64,000 bases of DNA from Persicobacter psychrovividus (GCF_036492425.1 NZ_AP025293.1:124001-188000), one strand, 5' to 3'; positions 34,242-43,317 are shown, counted from the stretch's first letter. The notes: generated by a model not told the origin, from the letters alone. Translations and numbers: made by a program.

Positions 34242-34263
34242 CGCCTGTCGAATAGTTTAAAAA

Positions 34264-35067
34264 TCAAGGTTCGAAATTCACCCATTTTTCGGCATATAAG
34301 TCTGGGCGGGGCACAAACTCAAAGCGGTCAGGCTGTTCTTCAAACTGCTGATAAATGGATTTTGAAGGATCGATTCCAAATTCCGTATAATTTCTCGGCG
34401 ATTTTTTGATGATCAGATTACTCGGTTCATAATGAGGGTTCGCCACCCATTTCAGTCCCTTGTTTTCCGCATCGACCAAAGGGAAATAGCTCAAGCCGTG
34501 ATGCGCCCTGACGTCCTCATAATCAAAACCATAATCGCGGTCGCACCAGGCACCGAATGTCAAAGGCGTACTGGGGTCTGCGGAAATGGTCGCATGTGCC
34601 CATGATGGAGGCACGATCACCACTTCTCCAGCTTTGGCATGTACAGCAAAGCAACGACCAGGTTGATCTTTGGCCGTTTCCTGCATATAAATGACGGCTT
34701 CTCCCTGCCAGATTTCATAAACCTCAGGCGTAGACCAGCCATTGGCATAGGCCGACTTTTTATGGATATGCCCCTGACTTCGGATCGGCTCCTCCCCTAA
34801 CTGACCAGCCGCATAAGTCACCGCACCATAGAGCAGGTGCATCTCTTTGAGCAATGGCAAATGGTGGTTTTTACCCACATCCATTGCAATAGAATAGACA
34901 ATTTCTGGGCCCTCACAGTCTGGCTGACGTAAACTTGGGCGTATCGCATCAAGCTTTCGGTGTTCAACAGTTGGTCCGAAATAACCATCTCCATAGGTGA
35001 AGCCTGTCACCATATCTGCCGGCTGAATATCCAGCCCGTTATCAAAAGTGCTTACTGCTGTTTTCAT
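34264..35067 (-). CDS. Cupin-type glucose-6-phosphate isomerase family protein, 267 aa
   Basis: Cupin isomerase of the GPI/PF06560 type, which interconverts glucose-6-phosphate and fructose-6-phosphate in known members, using a bound metal. The cupin motifs are GHIHKKSAYANGWSTPEVYE (His, His, Glu) and VIVPPSWAHATIS (second motif His). The chain is longer than usual, with extra N- and C-terminal segments. It is the last gene of the minus-strand sugar-phosphate operon; its start overlaps the preceding gene by 4 bp (ATGA type). A second cupin isomerase in the same operon suggests that the two act on different sugar phosphates. Confidence 0.8.
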   Translation of the reverse strand: MKTAVSTFDNGLDIQPADMVTGFTYGDGYFGPTVEHRKLDAIRPSLRQPDCEGPEIVYSIAMDVGKNHHLPLLKEMHLLYGAVTYAAGQLGEEPIRSQGHIHKKSAYANGWSTPEVYEIWQGEAVIYMQETAKDQPGRCFAVHAKAGEVVIVPPSWAHATISADPSTPLTFGAWCDRDYGFDYEDVRAHHGLSYFPLVDAENKGLKWVANPHYEPSNLIIKKSPRNYTEFGIDPSKSIYQQFEEQPDRFEFVPRPDLYAEKWVNFEP

Positions 35068-36806
35068 GGTTGTGTTCTTACAAATGCTTTCATGGTTCCA
35101 CAGGTTTTCCCCTGACTTTTTTCTGTTGGGCGAACGGTATATTGTCCGAGTGCCGCAGGTAATATCACCACTTCAGCAAAATTCAGCAGAAATGGTTCAA
35201 AGGCGTTGGTAGGTGATTCAATGACCACCTGAGCCCCTTCCACCAAAGAAATCACGTTCACGGAATTTTGGGTATCATGCGTGGTGGTTTTTGTGAACCA
35301 GTGGCGACGGGTTTCAATAAACTCGGCCTCATGCAAACCAGTGCGCTCTTCTACCCAGCCGTCGCCTTCACCCACAACGGTTACCTGATTAACGAGATTA
35401 TTTTTGGTCCATTCTGTCGTTCTATTCCACTGAATAACCTGCTTTCCATGCTCTATATTGATTGGGCGCGGTCTTCCGTCCATTCCAACACGACCCCAGT
35501 CATAGAGTTTAAAAGTGAAAATATAAGGCGTCGCACTGATTTCCAAAACCATAGAATCTGCCCCCTGACAATGCACCGTACCTGCAGGAATCAGGAAATG
35601 ATCATGTTTGTTGGCGGGGAATCGTTGAACATGCTTGGTGTCATCGAAAGCCTCCCCGGTCGCTTGCGCGTGGTTAAGATCTCCCAAAAATTCTTCAGGG
35701 TCCACGCCTTCTTTCAGGCCAAGGTAAACCTCGGCATCAGGCTTGGCATCCATAATATAATAGCTTTCGTCCTGCGTATAATGCATGCCAAACTCTTGCT
35801 GAATGTACTGCGTAAGTGGGTGTACCTGCAAACTGAGATTTCCCCCGCCCATGGTGTCAAGGAAATCAAAACGGATAGGGAATTCGTCACCAAATCGACC
35901 ATAAACAGGCAATCCCAAAAGGGCTTCAGGGTGTCTGAAAACCACATTGATAGACGGCACCTCAATCAGTTCCTCACCTGCCTGCACAAGCAAGCTGTTT
36001 TCTTCGGGAACCCCATTGAAACACCAGGCGTAATTTTTCTGTGCTGGATCAAGTCCGCAGACCTCTTTCATCCATTGTCCACCCCATGGCCCTGGATCGA
36101 AAAATGGCACCACGCTGAACGGCTGTTTTACCGACTGATCATAAGCCTCCAAAATCGCCTGATGTGCGATCAGTTTCGGCTGATCCTCCTTATTGGTATC
36201 CAGCAGAAAATCAATTTTATCGAAGAGCGTTTTTTTCAGTCGATCCAACACACGCCAGTCTACAAAAAATCCCTGCTTGTAAAGCAACATCCAATCGGGC
36301 GTATTGCGGTTACTCAGTCCCAGGCTATCCACCTCATTTCTGCGCATTCTTTGCTGAATTTCCCAGCGGGCCATATCCGCATAAACCAGCAAAGCAGGCG
36401 ATTCACAAATGACGCTCGCCCCACTACCATATACCACAACCAAACCTTCGGCAGCTTCAATTTTTTGCTGTAAGGCTTCTACCTTTTCACCATCAAAATA
36501 GGCATCAATCTTCAATCGGCTCAGGTACCCGAAAATCCTGTCGTCAGTTACATCAGGCTGAACCATCGCTTTAATGTCTTCCTCGGATTTCATCCCACTT
36601 TTGGCATCAATCAGCAATGCAGGCTGAAGGTGCTCGGTGATGGCCGATTTCAGGCTGTCCATCGACACCCCATTGTAGCATTCGATGACTACCGTTTTGG
36701 CATTGGCAGCTTTGAGCTGTTCAAAAATCGCCGTCCATCCTATCGCCACATCATATGGATTTTTCAGCTTGATGGCAGGTTGAAGGTTAAACTGTTGGCT
36801 CGACAT
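35064..36806 (-). CDS. Class I mannose-6-phosphate isomerase with N-terminal kinase-like domain, 580 aa
   Basis: Residues ~235-580 form a class I phosphomannose isomerase, a zinc enzyme interconverting mannose-6-P and fructose-6-P. Motifs are GGGNLSLQVHPLTQYIQ (metal Gln/His), TQDESYYI (Glu), FLIPAGTVHCQG (His) and FKLYDWGR. Residues ~15-200 are an added domain resembling a nucleoside or uridine kinase fold (AKTVVIECYNGVSMDSL), but the P-loop Gly-x-x-Gly-Lys-Ser is absent, so it is probably a non-catalytic regulator. Such two-domain proteins occur in Bacteroidota. It overlaps both neighbours in the operon. Confidence 0.85.
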   Translation of the reverse strand: MSSQQFNLQPAIKLKNPYDVAIGWTAIFEQLKAANAKTVVIECYNGVSMDSLKSAITEHLQPALLIDAKSGMKSEEDIKAMVQPDVTDDRIFGYLSRLKIDAYFDGEKVEALQQKIEAAEGLVVVYGSGASVICESPALLVYADMARWEIQQRMRRNEVDSLGLSNRNTPDWMLLYKQGFFVDWRVLDRLKKTLFDKIDFLLDTNKEDQPKLIAHQAILEAYDQSVKQPFSVVPFFDPGPWGGQWMKEVCGLDPAQKNYAWCFNGVPEENSLLVQAGEELIEVPSINVVFRHPEALLGLPVYGRFGDEFPIRFDFLDTMGGGNLSLQVHPLTQYIQQEFGMHYTQDESYYIMDAKPDAEVYLGLKEGVDPEEFLGDLNHAQATGEAFDDTKHVQRFPANKHDHFLIPAGTVHCQGADSMVLEISATPYIFTFKLYDWGRVGMDGRPRPINIEHGKQVIQWNRTTEWTKNNLVNQVTVVGEGDGWVEERTGLHEAEFIETRRHWFTKTTTHDTQNSVNVISLVEGAQVVIESPTNAFEPFLLNFAEVVILPAALGQYTVRPTEKSQGKTCGTMKAFVRTQP

Positions 36807-37749
36807 TTTTTATCTTTTCTTTTAGTAAATAATTGATTCCAAGGCAGCCGGCAAGATTTTCAAGGGCGGCTGCACGTACTGATACTTTTGCACAGGGCGT
36901 CCAGGCTCTCTGGTCCACCTGTTTTTGAATATAGGGCAGGATGATGTCCTGACTTTTCATCACTCCTCCGCCAATCACCACCACTTCAGGGTCGTAAGCA
37001 TGGATCATCGTGATTACCCCAGCACTCCATGCCGAAAGGCATTGTTCTACCAAATCAATGGCGACCACTTCTTTTGTGCGGTAGGCCTCAAAGAGGTGGT
37101 AGAAATCCAGTTGCTCGGCCTGCTGAAGGGTCGATTGTTCAAATAATCGGTGACCCTTAATAATGTCTGGCAACTTCCAGCTCGAAGCAACAGCCTCAAC
37201 ACATCCCACATTCCCACAGGAACAACGGTCCCCCTGATGGTCCACGACGAAATGCCCACCGAGGCAACCTGCCTGATAGTGCTTTCCGTAGAGTAGTTGA
37301 TTGTTGATCATCGCTGCCCCGCCGATCCCCGTGCCGAGGGTTATCATATTGACTTCTGAAAAGCCTTTTGCAGCACCAAATTGCCACTCACCAATAAGCG
37401 CTGCCCGGGCGTCATTTTCCATCACAATATGGTTCACCCCCAATGCCACTGCCCAGCTTCGGAAATCAAAATCCACCGCCCCGGCATGTTTTTCATTGAT
37501 TGACAAGACCCGCTCCTGCACCACATCCACAATGCCAGGAATGGAAAAACCTATTCCCAAAATATCGGAAAAGGTCAATTGGTTAGCTGATAATAGCTGC
37601 TGGCACGCCGTGGCTACAGCCGACATCAACTCGGTAAAGTCCCCTTTTGAATTGGAAGGGAAAGTGGTTTCCTCCTTCACCTGATCCCCGATTACCAGGG
37701 ACAATTTCACAAAGGTGCCGCCCAAATCAGCGGCAATTACCGCGCTCAT
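36787..37749 (-). CDS. ROK-family sugar kinase, 320 aa
   Basis: Cytoplasmic ATP-dependent sugar kinase of the ROK family. The N-terminal ATP motif is AADLGGTFVKLSLV; VMENDARAALIGEW and MITLGTGIGGAAM follow; the zinc motif is CSCGNVGCVEAVASS, and VVIGGGVM lies near the end. There is no HTH, so it is a kinase and not a NagC-type repressor. Between the cupin isomerase and the mannose-6-P isomerase genes (20-bp overlap with the latter), it probably phosphorylates a hexose such as glucose, mannose or fructose to feed those isomerases. Confidence 0.9.
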   Translation of the reverse strand: MSAVIAADLGGTFVKLSLVIGDQVKEETTFPSNSKGDFTELMSAVATACQQLLSANQLTFSDILGIGFSIPGIVDVVQERVLSINEKHAGAVDFDFRSWAVALGVNHIVMENDARAALIGEWQFGAAKGFSEVNMITLGTGIGGAAMINNQLLYGKHYQAGCLGGHFVVDHQGDRCSCGNVGCVEAVASSWKLPDIIKGHRLFEQSTLQQAEQLDFYHLFEAYRTKEVVAIDLVEQCLSAWSAGVITMIHAYDPEVVVIGGGVMKSQDIILPYIQKQVDQRAWTPCAKVSVRAAALENLAGCLGINYLLKEKIKNVEPTV

Positions 37750-38306
37750 TCTTCTACCAGTTTTGGCTCGCCGTCCACCTCAAGCAGTCGGGCAGAAAAG
37801 CCATGTTCGGCAATAGACTCATAATCGTGCCCCGCATCAGAGGGCCAGCAGGCGTTAAAAACCAATGGCTCGCTTCCTGTATTCGCCACTCGGTGAGCCA
37901 CCTTTCCAGGGATATAATGAACAGAACCTGGGGTCATCTTCTCGGCCCAGATTTTACGATTTTCATCCATCAAAATCAGGTATCCTTCCCCTTTAACTCC
38001 CCAATAATATTCGGCGGTATCGAAATTACTGTGGAAGTGCCCACGGGTCATAAAATACTCCTGATCCACCTTCCCAGGGTAAATGGTAGAGTTGCCGAAA
38101 AACAGGCCGCCCGATTTCCCCTCCTCAACAGGCATGTAAGCCTGCACTTCGTAAATCAGGGCATCCTGATCCATCTCGGCACGTGCCGTTTCATTTTTAA
38201 ATACCCCCGCAAGCGCATTGAGATACTTATAGGATTGCTTGATTTCCGTCCCCTCTAACTTTCCTTCGGTCAAGGTTAAAAATACTTTCGGATTAAAAAG
38301 TGCCAT
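37746..38306 (-). CDS. Cupin-type glucose-6-phosphate isomerase, 186 aa
   Basis: Compact cupin isomerase of the archaeal/PF06560 type and of usual length. Motif 1 is RGHFHSNFDTAEYYWGVKG (His, His, Glu) and motif 2 is VHYIPGKVAHRVAN (His). Known members convert glucose-6-P to fructose-6-P. It is directly downstream of the GntR gene (2-bp gap) and overlaps the ROK gene by 4 bp. Together with the 267-aa paralogue it brackets the kinase and mannose isomerase in one operon. Confidence 0.9.
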   Translation of the reverse strand: MALFNPKVFLTLTEGKLEGTEIKQSYKYLNALAGVFKNETARAEMDQDALIYEVQAYMPVEEGKSGGLFFGNSTIYPGKVDQEYFMTRGHFHSNFDTAEYYWGVKGEGYLILMDENRKIWAEKMTPGSVHYIPGKVAHRVANTGSEPLVFNACWPSDAGHDYESIAEHGFSARLLEVDGEPKLVEE

Positions 38307-38308
38307 AA

Positions 38309-39310
38309 TTATACAGATTTTCTTATGATTAGTTGAGCTATATTCTTGAGTTGTATTTGATTTTGTTCCTTCACCAACTGGCTGACCTTTTGGCCCATAG
38401 CGGCGAAGTCCGTGGATATGCAGGTAATTCCCTGACCTATCACGGCTTTCAGTGGCGTATCATTATAGGAGATCACACCTACCTGCTGAGCCAGGGTAAA
38501 GCCCTCGGAATGAATTTGTTGCATAACAGCGGCCAGGTCTTTGTCATAAATGGCAATCACCAGATCCCCTGCCTGTAATTTGTATTTTGCGGCTGAATTG
38601 ACCACCTTAAATTTAAGGTCGGCCTGCTGAGCAAAAGCTTGTGCGCCCTCCATAATCTGCGCCATTTGCAACTGACGATGCGGTAGTAATAAAACCAGCC
38701 GCTGGTATTTTTTTATAGGATCGGCAATACTGTTCAAGGCATTGAAAGTGTCTTGCTGAAAGTCCTGAAATACCCCCCCATACTGATGCTGCAAATTGCC
38801 GGGCAAGCGATCGAGCAGAAACACCCGTTTTTGGGGGAGTCGTTCGATACTCGATTCAAAAGCTGGATCATCGAAAGGAATAATCAGGTAATCAGTGTAC
38901 TGTCCATGTATTTTTTCAAGTAAAGACTGAAATGCCAATGGCTGGTTGTGATGAAAAAAGATATCCACCTGATCCTGACTTTCAAACTGCGTAACGATCG
39001 ATTCATACAATTCCTCCTTATAGAGTGTCAGCTTGTCGAAGATCAAACAAATCTTTCGACCAAGGCGGTGGTCCTGCGCTACAAAGTAGCCTTTTCCATA
39101 AGTGGACACCACCAGCCCCTCGTTCATCAGCTGGCGGTAAGCCAACAAAATAGTATCCTGAGATACTCCATGTGCCTTTTTTATGGCATTCAGCGAAGGC
39201 AATTTTGCCCCCTGCTGCAGCTCCCCTTTATAAATGGCGTGCTTTATACTGTTTTTGATCTGCGCATACTTAGGCAGATCGCTATTTTCTGCTACTTCGA
39301 TATATTCCAT
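38309..39310 (-). CDS. GntR-family regulator with LacI-type sensor domain, 333 aa
   Basis: It has an N-terminal GntR winged helix (LPKYAQIKNSIKHAIYKGEL, HGVSQDTILLAYRQLMNEGL, STYGKGYFV) and a C-terminal periplasmic-binding-protein-like effector domain of the LacI type (residues ~85-330, GVISYNDTPLKAVI near the end). It is the first gene of the sugar-phosphate operon and probably controls it in response to a sugar. The palindrome TAGTACTA lies 16 bases upstream of its start and may be its operator, which would mean autoregulation. Confidence 0.9.
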   Translation of the reverse strand: MEYIEVAENSDLPKYAQIKNSIKHAIYKGELQQGAKLPSLNAIKKAHGVSQDTILLAYRQLMNEGLVVSTYGKGYFVAQDHRLGRKICLIFDKLTLYKEELYESIVTQFESQDQVDIFFHHNQPLAFQSLLEKIHGQYTDYLIIPFDDPAFESSIERLPQKRVFLLDRLPGNLQHQYGGVFQDFQQDTFNALNSIADPIKKYQRLVLLLPHRQLQMAQIMEGAQAFAQQADLKFKVVNSAAKYKLQAGDLVIAIYDKDLAAVMQQIHSEGFTLAQQVGVISYNDTPLKAVIGQGITCISTDFAAMGQKVSQLVKEQNQIQLKNIAQLIIRKSV

Positions 39311-39325
39311 TACCCAACCACTATG

Positions 39326-39333
39326 TAGTACTA
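39326..39333. promoter_or_regulatory. Candidate GntR operator
   Basis: TAGTACTA is a perfect 8-bp palindrome inside a wider imperfect repeat (ACTATGTAGTACTATGG). Its position just ahead of the GntR gene fits an autoregulatory site. This is an inference from position and symmetry only. Confidence 0.3.
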
Positions 39334-39495
39334 TGGTAAGTAGGGCATTTTTTTTGATTCTGTGAAATAATTTTTGATATTTTTTCCTTCCCCCCCTGAA
39401 AGTACCGCTGGCGGCTAAAAAATAAAATTATATAGAACTTGCTTTTATTTTGACTAAATTCAAACAACTAAACACCAACCTAAAATAATAACAGT

Positions 39496-40941
39496 ATGTC
39501 AAGCCCCATTTTTTGGAAGGACCTTCCTCAGCCCAAATCCAACTGGCTCACGGGCAATATGTCCGAATTTCAGGATGAAAACAAACACCTCATTCTTGAG
39601 CAATGGGCTGCTGAAAGTGGCGAATGCTTTAAGATAAGGCTCGTCAACCAGTGGTTTATCGTCAGTACAAATGAAAAAATGAATGCCGAAATCCTGAAGC
39701 TCAGGCCTCGGTTTTTCAGAAGATTCCATAAAATTGACCAGGTGGTAGGTGAAATGGGGCTTACGGGGGTATTCACCGCTGAGGGCGAACCGTGGCGGAA
39801 GCAAAGGCGGCTGACGGTGCAGGCACTGAACATGAAATCGGTGAAAAGTTATTTTCCTGTGTTGGAAAAAATCACCCAAAGACTCATGGACCGATGGGCA
39901 AAGCAGGACCCTCAGAAACCCATCGATCTGCAAAAAGAGATGATGCGTTTTACCATTGACATCACCACCATTATTGCTTTTGGCCACGACAGCAATACCC
40001 TCGAAGATACCGATGATGTGATTCAGCAATATTTGCAACACATCTTCCCGATGATCAATGAGCGTATTACCAGTCCGTTACCCTTCTGGAAAATTTACAA
40101 GCAGGGCAAAGACCGACAGCTTGATAAGGCTGTAAAAGAACTCAAAATTTATATCGATGGCCTGATCCGTAAAACAAAGCACCTGATGGAGCATGAGCCA
40201 GAACGTTGTGAGCATCCTCAAAATTTTCTGGAAAACCTCATTGCCCAACAGATGGTCAAGGCTGAAATGACTGAAGAAGAGGTTTTCGGGAATGTATTTA
40301 CCATGCTTCTGGCTGGCGAAGACACGACCTCAAACACCATTTCATGGACGATTTTTGAGTTACTGAAATCTCCCGATGATCTCCAGAAGCTCGTTCATGA
40401 AATAGACCAAACCCTTGGCAAAGAAACTCAGCCCGTGAGCATGGAGCAAATCGATCAGATGCCCTACCTGAATGCCGTGATTCAGGAGTCTTTGCGGGTG
40501 ATGCCTGTGACTCCGAACCTGTATATGGAAGCGCTTGAGGAAGTAACGGTCGAGGGCTTGACCATCCCAAAAGGAATGACCGTAATGATGCAAAACAAGG
40601 TCGCCAACACTTCGGATACTTACTTTACAGATGCGAAGGCATTTCGTCCTGTACGCTGGCTCGGCACCTGTCCGTACCACAGCACGCACGACCCTTCGGT
40701 GATCAAAACTTTTGGCGCTGGGGCGAGATTCTGCCCTGGCAAACAGCTCGCCATTTATGAAATTGGCATGGCGCTCGTGGCAATTCTCAAAAATTTTGAG
40801 ATTGGTTTGGCCGTGCCTGCCGAGGCGGTAACCGAACGTTTTGCTTTCACGGTTTTCCCAGAAAACCTGATGATTTACCTTGAAAAACGGGAGCCTATTT
40901 CACTGATCAGCCAACAACAATCTGATACCGTGGAGGGATAA
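39496..40941 (+). CDS. Cytochrome P450, 481 aa
   Basis: Heme-thiolate monooxygenase with no N-terminal anchor, so soluble. It has the I-helix oxygen-binding motif LLAGEDTTS (271-279), the K-helix ESLR (Glu331, Arg334), the PERF-like segment AFRPVRW, and the heme loop FGAGARFCPGKQL with Cys413. It resembles long-chain fatty-acid-type or CYP102-like P450s, but the substrate cannot be told. No ferredoxin or reductase gene lies next to it, so electron partners must be elsewhere. It is divergent from the GntR operon and monocistronic, with a terminator. Confidence 0.93.
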   Translation: MSSPIFWKDLPQPKSNWLTGNMSEFQDENKHLILEQWAAESGECFKIRLVNQWFIVSTNEKMNAEILKLRPRFFRRFHKIDQVVGEMGLTGVFTAEGEPWRKQRRLTVQALNMKSVKSYFPVLEKITQRLMDRWAKQDPQKPIDLQKEMMRFTIDITTIIAFGHDSNTLEDTDDVIQQYLQHIFPMINERITSPLPFWKIYKQGKDRQLDKAVKELKIYIDGLIRKTKHLMEHEPERCEHPQNFLENLIAQQMVKAEMTEEEVFGNVFTMLLAGEDTTSNTISWTIFELLKSPDDLQKLVHEIDQTLGKETQPVSMEQIDQMPYLNAVIQESLRVMPVTPNLYMEALEEVTVEGLTIPKGMTVMMQNKVANTSDTYFTDAKAFRPVRWLGTCPYHSTHDPSVIKTFGAGARFCPGKQLAIYEIGMALVAILKNFEIGLAVPAEAVTERFAFTVFPENLMIYLEKREPISLISQQQSDTVEG

Positions 40942-40953
40942 CCAACATCAATT

Positions 40954-40998
40954 AAAAAAAGTGGCTGCGGGTTTCTTGATCCTCAGCCACTTTTTTTT
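40954..40998 (+). terminator. Terminator of the P450 gene
   Basis: AGTGGCTG pairs with CAGCCACT, followed by T8 and preceded by A7. Confidence 0.8.
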
Positions 40999-41059
40999 GA
41001 AGGTGGTGGTTTTATGGGTTTGATAAGGCTCAGTGCAATTACACTTCCCTTAGGTAGAA

Positions 41060-41067
41060 TACATTTG
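41060..41067 (+). promoter_or_regulatory. Candidate -7 element
   Basis: TACATTTG matches TAnnTTTG and lies 26 bases before the ATG at 41093. No clear -33 element was found. Confidence 0.35.
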
Positions 41068-41092
41068 TATCGAAACAAAAATAGGATACCAA

Positions 41093-41350
41093 ATGATTTT
41101 CCCTTTAAAAACATACCTGCAATATTTGATCGAAGAAAAGTTGAATCTTCAAATACAGAATTATCATTTACTGACCCTTTCCCCTGTACATTTTCTGGTA
41201 GAAACCACCGCCCCTGACCGCCAGGAGGTAGAAATGCGAATGACTGATCAGGAACAGTTTCAATTGATCAGGGAAGGCGAAGTGTTGCTTAGCGCAAGCT
41301 GTTCAACTATTGAACAACAGATGACAAAAAATGGGCAATACGACCGTTAG
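41093..41350 (+). CDS. Small hypothetical protein, 85 aa
   Basis: Soluble, no signal peptide. It starts MIFPLKTYLQYLIEEKLNLQ and includes a strand-rich middle (LLTLSPVHFLVET). Family not recognised. A matching -7 element just upstream and normal amino-acid composition support expression, but no other evidence is available. Confidence 0.45.
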   Translation: MIFPLKTYLQYLIEEKLNLQIQNYHLLTLSPVHFLVETTAPDRQEVEMRMTDQEQFQLIREGEVLLSASCSTIEQQMTKNGQYDR

Positions 41351-41475
41351 CAGCCCTCATTCAGTAAATTCAGCATGCGAAATATTGAAAAATGGCAACG
41401 CCTATTATTTCTATCAGGATGCAAATCACGCTTAAAACTCACAACGAAAATTTGGCATATGGTAGCAGAGATGAA

Positions 41476-41551
41476 GCCTGTCGGAAATATGCCATCACGC
41501 TAATAAAAAACAGGATTTCTACCGCCGTAGGGACGGAAATATTCGACAGCC
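41476..41551. mobile_element. Short MITE-like repeat, copy D (76 bp, both ends present)
   Basis: The ends GCCTGTCGGAAATAT and (complement) GGCTGTCGAATATTT are inverted repeats equal to those of the 467-aa transposase element. The interior carries TTTCTACCGCCGTAGGGA, shared in inverted orientation with copies A, B and E. The rest of 41,351-41,720 contains nothing else recognisable. Confidence 0.6.
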
Positions 41552-41719
41552 CAGATGCAGGGGTATGTTGATTGATGGCATCACTATCAATGATGAAAAT
41601 TCAAAATCAACTGAATATGCAGTAAGATTAAAACACGCTTTCAGCCTTAATTTTAGTTAAGAATATTGAATTGGCAAAGACAGGAAGTTTTTTCCATCTC
41701 TACCCACTGAACAAAAAAA

Positions 41720-41751
41720 TTAACCCCTCAAAATGCAGGGGTTAATTTTTT
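41720..41751. terminator. Bidirectional terminator
   Basis: TTAACCCCT pairs with AGGGGTTAA, with A-rich sequence before and T6 after. It can serve the SIMPL gene on the minus strand. Confidence 0.7.
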
Positions 41752-41779
41752 GTGATTACGGAAATAGTAAAGCGTATTT

Positions 41780-42480
41780 TTAATCAATTCTAAATTTAAC
41801 GGTTACTTCTGTTACCACTCTCATGGGTTTAAATTCAATCGCTACGGGTTTCGGTGCTTTTTGGGGTCTACCCTTTGAACTATACCCCCTACTACAACCT
41901 CGTTCAAAGTGCGTTGATAATCTAAGTCGTATTTATCAGTGATGAATAAAGCCCCACCAATTTTTTGATTTAATGGTGCTACCAGGTATTCTGCTTGAAG
42001 CTTAGCCTTACGCACTGCCTTTGATTTTAAGGCCAGTTTTAAGGCTTCAATTTTAGAAAATTCTGTTTTGTCGAGTGATACATTTGAGATGCCAATATTT
42101 TCAAGTTCGACGATGACTTTCCCAGCCGTTTGAGCATCAAAAACTTTAAGCTTATAGGCTTTACTTTTTAAAACATCCTTTTGCTTTAAAAAATGCTTTT
42201 TGAAATTACTTGCCAAATCAGATAGCGTTAATTGCGTCTCTAAGTCAATGCCTAAATCCGATAACTTTGCCGCCATTGAATTTTCAAGTACCTCTACAGA
42301 AGTTCTGTTTTTACTATCCTTTTCATCTAATAATATATCTAAATATATGATGTCAGGCTTAACCAGTGAATCCACCTTTGCTGTTGTTTCTAAATAAGGC
42401 TGATCAATAAAATTTTTTGATTGCCCATTCGCTAACTGACAGGTGAAAATTACCGCCAAAGTCAAGAATATTCTGTTCAT
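41780..42480 (-). pseudogene. SIMPL-domain protein with a late frameshift
   Basis: Periplasmic SIMPL-domain protein (signal peptide MNRIFLTLAVIFTCQLANGQ). The 212-codon frame ends prematurely at VDPKKHRNP. One base missing at the C4A5 run (near 41,868) explains this: in the neighbouring frame the sequence goes on as APKPVAIEFKPMRVVTEVTV, then KFRID and a stop at 41780, the normal family ending. The break may be a real mutation or a base-call error. SIMPL proteins are poorly understood; known members are periplasmic or outer-membrane-associated stress proteins. Confidence 0.75.
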
Positions 42481-42516
42481 CTTATTTTCAGTTTGATTTA
42501 CTGCCCGCCTACAAGA

Positions 42517-43044
42517 TCAGGCCGTTTGCAATGCTGCATTTTTTAGGATTCTTTCAAGTTCCTCAAAGCCGGTTACTTCCTGCGGAATAACCATTTTGCT
42601 GGTTAAATCCCCGTCTACAGACAACACGAGGTTACCATCCTTCATGGAGGCTTTACTGATTCGATCCAAAGGGATAATTTTTGAAACGAAGGGCGCACTG
42701 CGATTATTTACCGCATAGAAACCACCTTCACCATCCTCAACCCTAAAATCTGTCATGATTTTATCCTCCGTCATTTTTACATAAAAACCAGCTGCCACAC
42801 GGCTCAAGGTTGCACGTTTCTTCAAGTGGATGCCCCACACTACGCCTATCGACAGCAATGAGGTGGTGCTCAACGTACAGGCTAAAAGCAAGGGTGGCGT
42901 TGATTCAGAAAGCATCAGGTACATTTGTCCATTAACCAGCAAGAGCACTGAAACAAGCACTACTATCAGTATTTTTGGAAACTTGCCGGTTCGTTGTACA
43001 AAGTTCGAAACCTGATCTGCCGATATATTATAGGTTGTTGCCAT
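42517..43044 (-). CDS. Hypothetical membrane protein, ~175 aa
   Basis: The frame is open to 43110, but the ATG at 43044 (MATTYNISADQVSNFVQ) is the more natural start. Two membrane helices (ILIVVLVSVLLLVNGQMYLM and LLLACTLSTTSLLSIGVVWG) precede a soluble C-terminal PH-like part (DRISKASMKDGNLVLSVDG). Family not recognised. It lies 36 bp upstream of the SIMPL gene on the same strand, so the two may be co-transcribed. Confidence 0.6.
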   Translation of the reverse strand: MATTYNISADQVSNFVQRTGKFPKILIVVLVSVLLLVNGQMYLMLSESTPPLLLACTLSTTSLLSIGVVWGIHLKKRATLSRVAAGFYVKMTEDKIMTDFRVEDGEGGFYAVNNRSAPFVSKIIPLDRISKASMKDGNLVLSVDGDLTSKMVIPQEVTGFEELERILKNAALQTA

Positions 43045-43237
43045 AGGAAAGATAAAAATTGTAAAGTGAAAAAATTTAAATGTATTTCGGAAAAATAATA
43101 GCAATTGCAATATAGCTTTTTATCACTCAATGAAAAGTGCTTCTCCATTAATATTGCATCCACCCGCGATTTCCGTTATGGCGTTCTTAAATCAGCCATC
43201 GTGGCACATGCCGATGATGTAAACTTGTGCTTAGTCA

Positions 43238-43317
43238 GTACGGCGTTGCATGCAACTTCCCTACGGCGGTAGAAATTATGTTTTTGATTGGGGTGATGCC
43301 GTATTTTCGACAGGCTA
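43238..43317. mobile_element. Short MITE-like repeat, copy E
   Basis: It contains GCGTTGCATGCAAC, CCCTACGGCGGTAGAAATTA and GATTGGGGTGATG, and ends in an intact terminus TATTTTCGACAGGC-TA. The left terminus is not recognisable. The remaining 43,111-43,554 holds the promoter region of the GH30 gene and no other feature that I can name. Confidence 0.5.

Noticed and set aside
34217-34252. Intrinsic terminator between MscS and the isomerase gene
   Set aside because: The stem is perfect but has no T tract on the strand side needed for either gene, so it was listed only as a hairpin.
35268-36473. 401-aa plus-strand reading frame
   Set aside because: Antisense to the mannose-6-phosphate isomerase gene, which has clear motifs; composition is that of a shadow frame.
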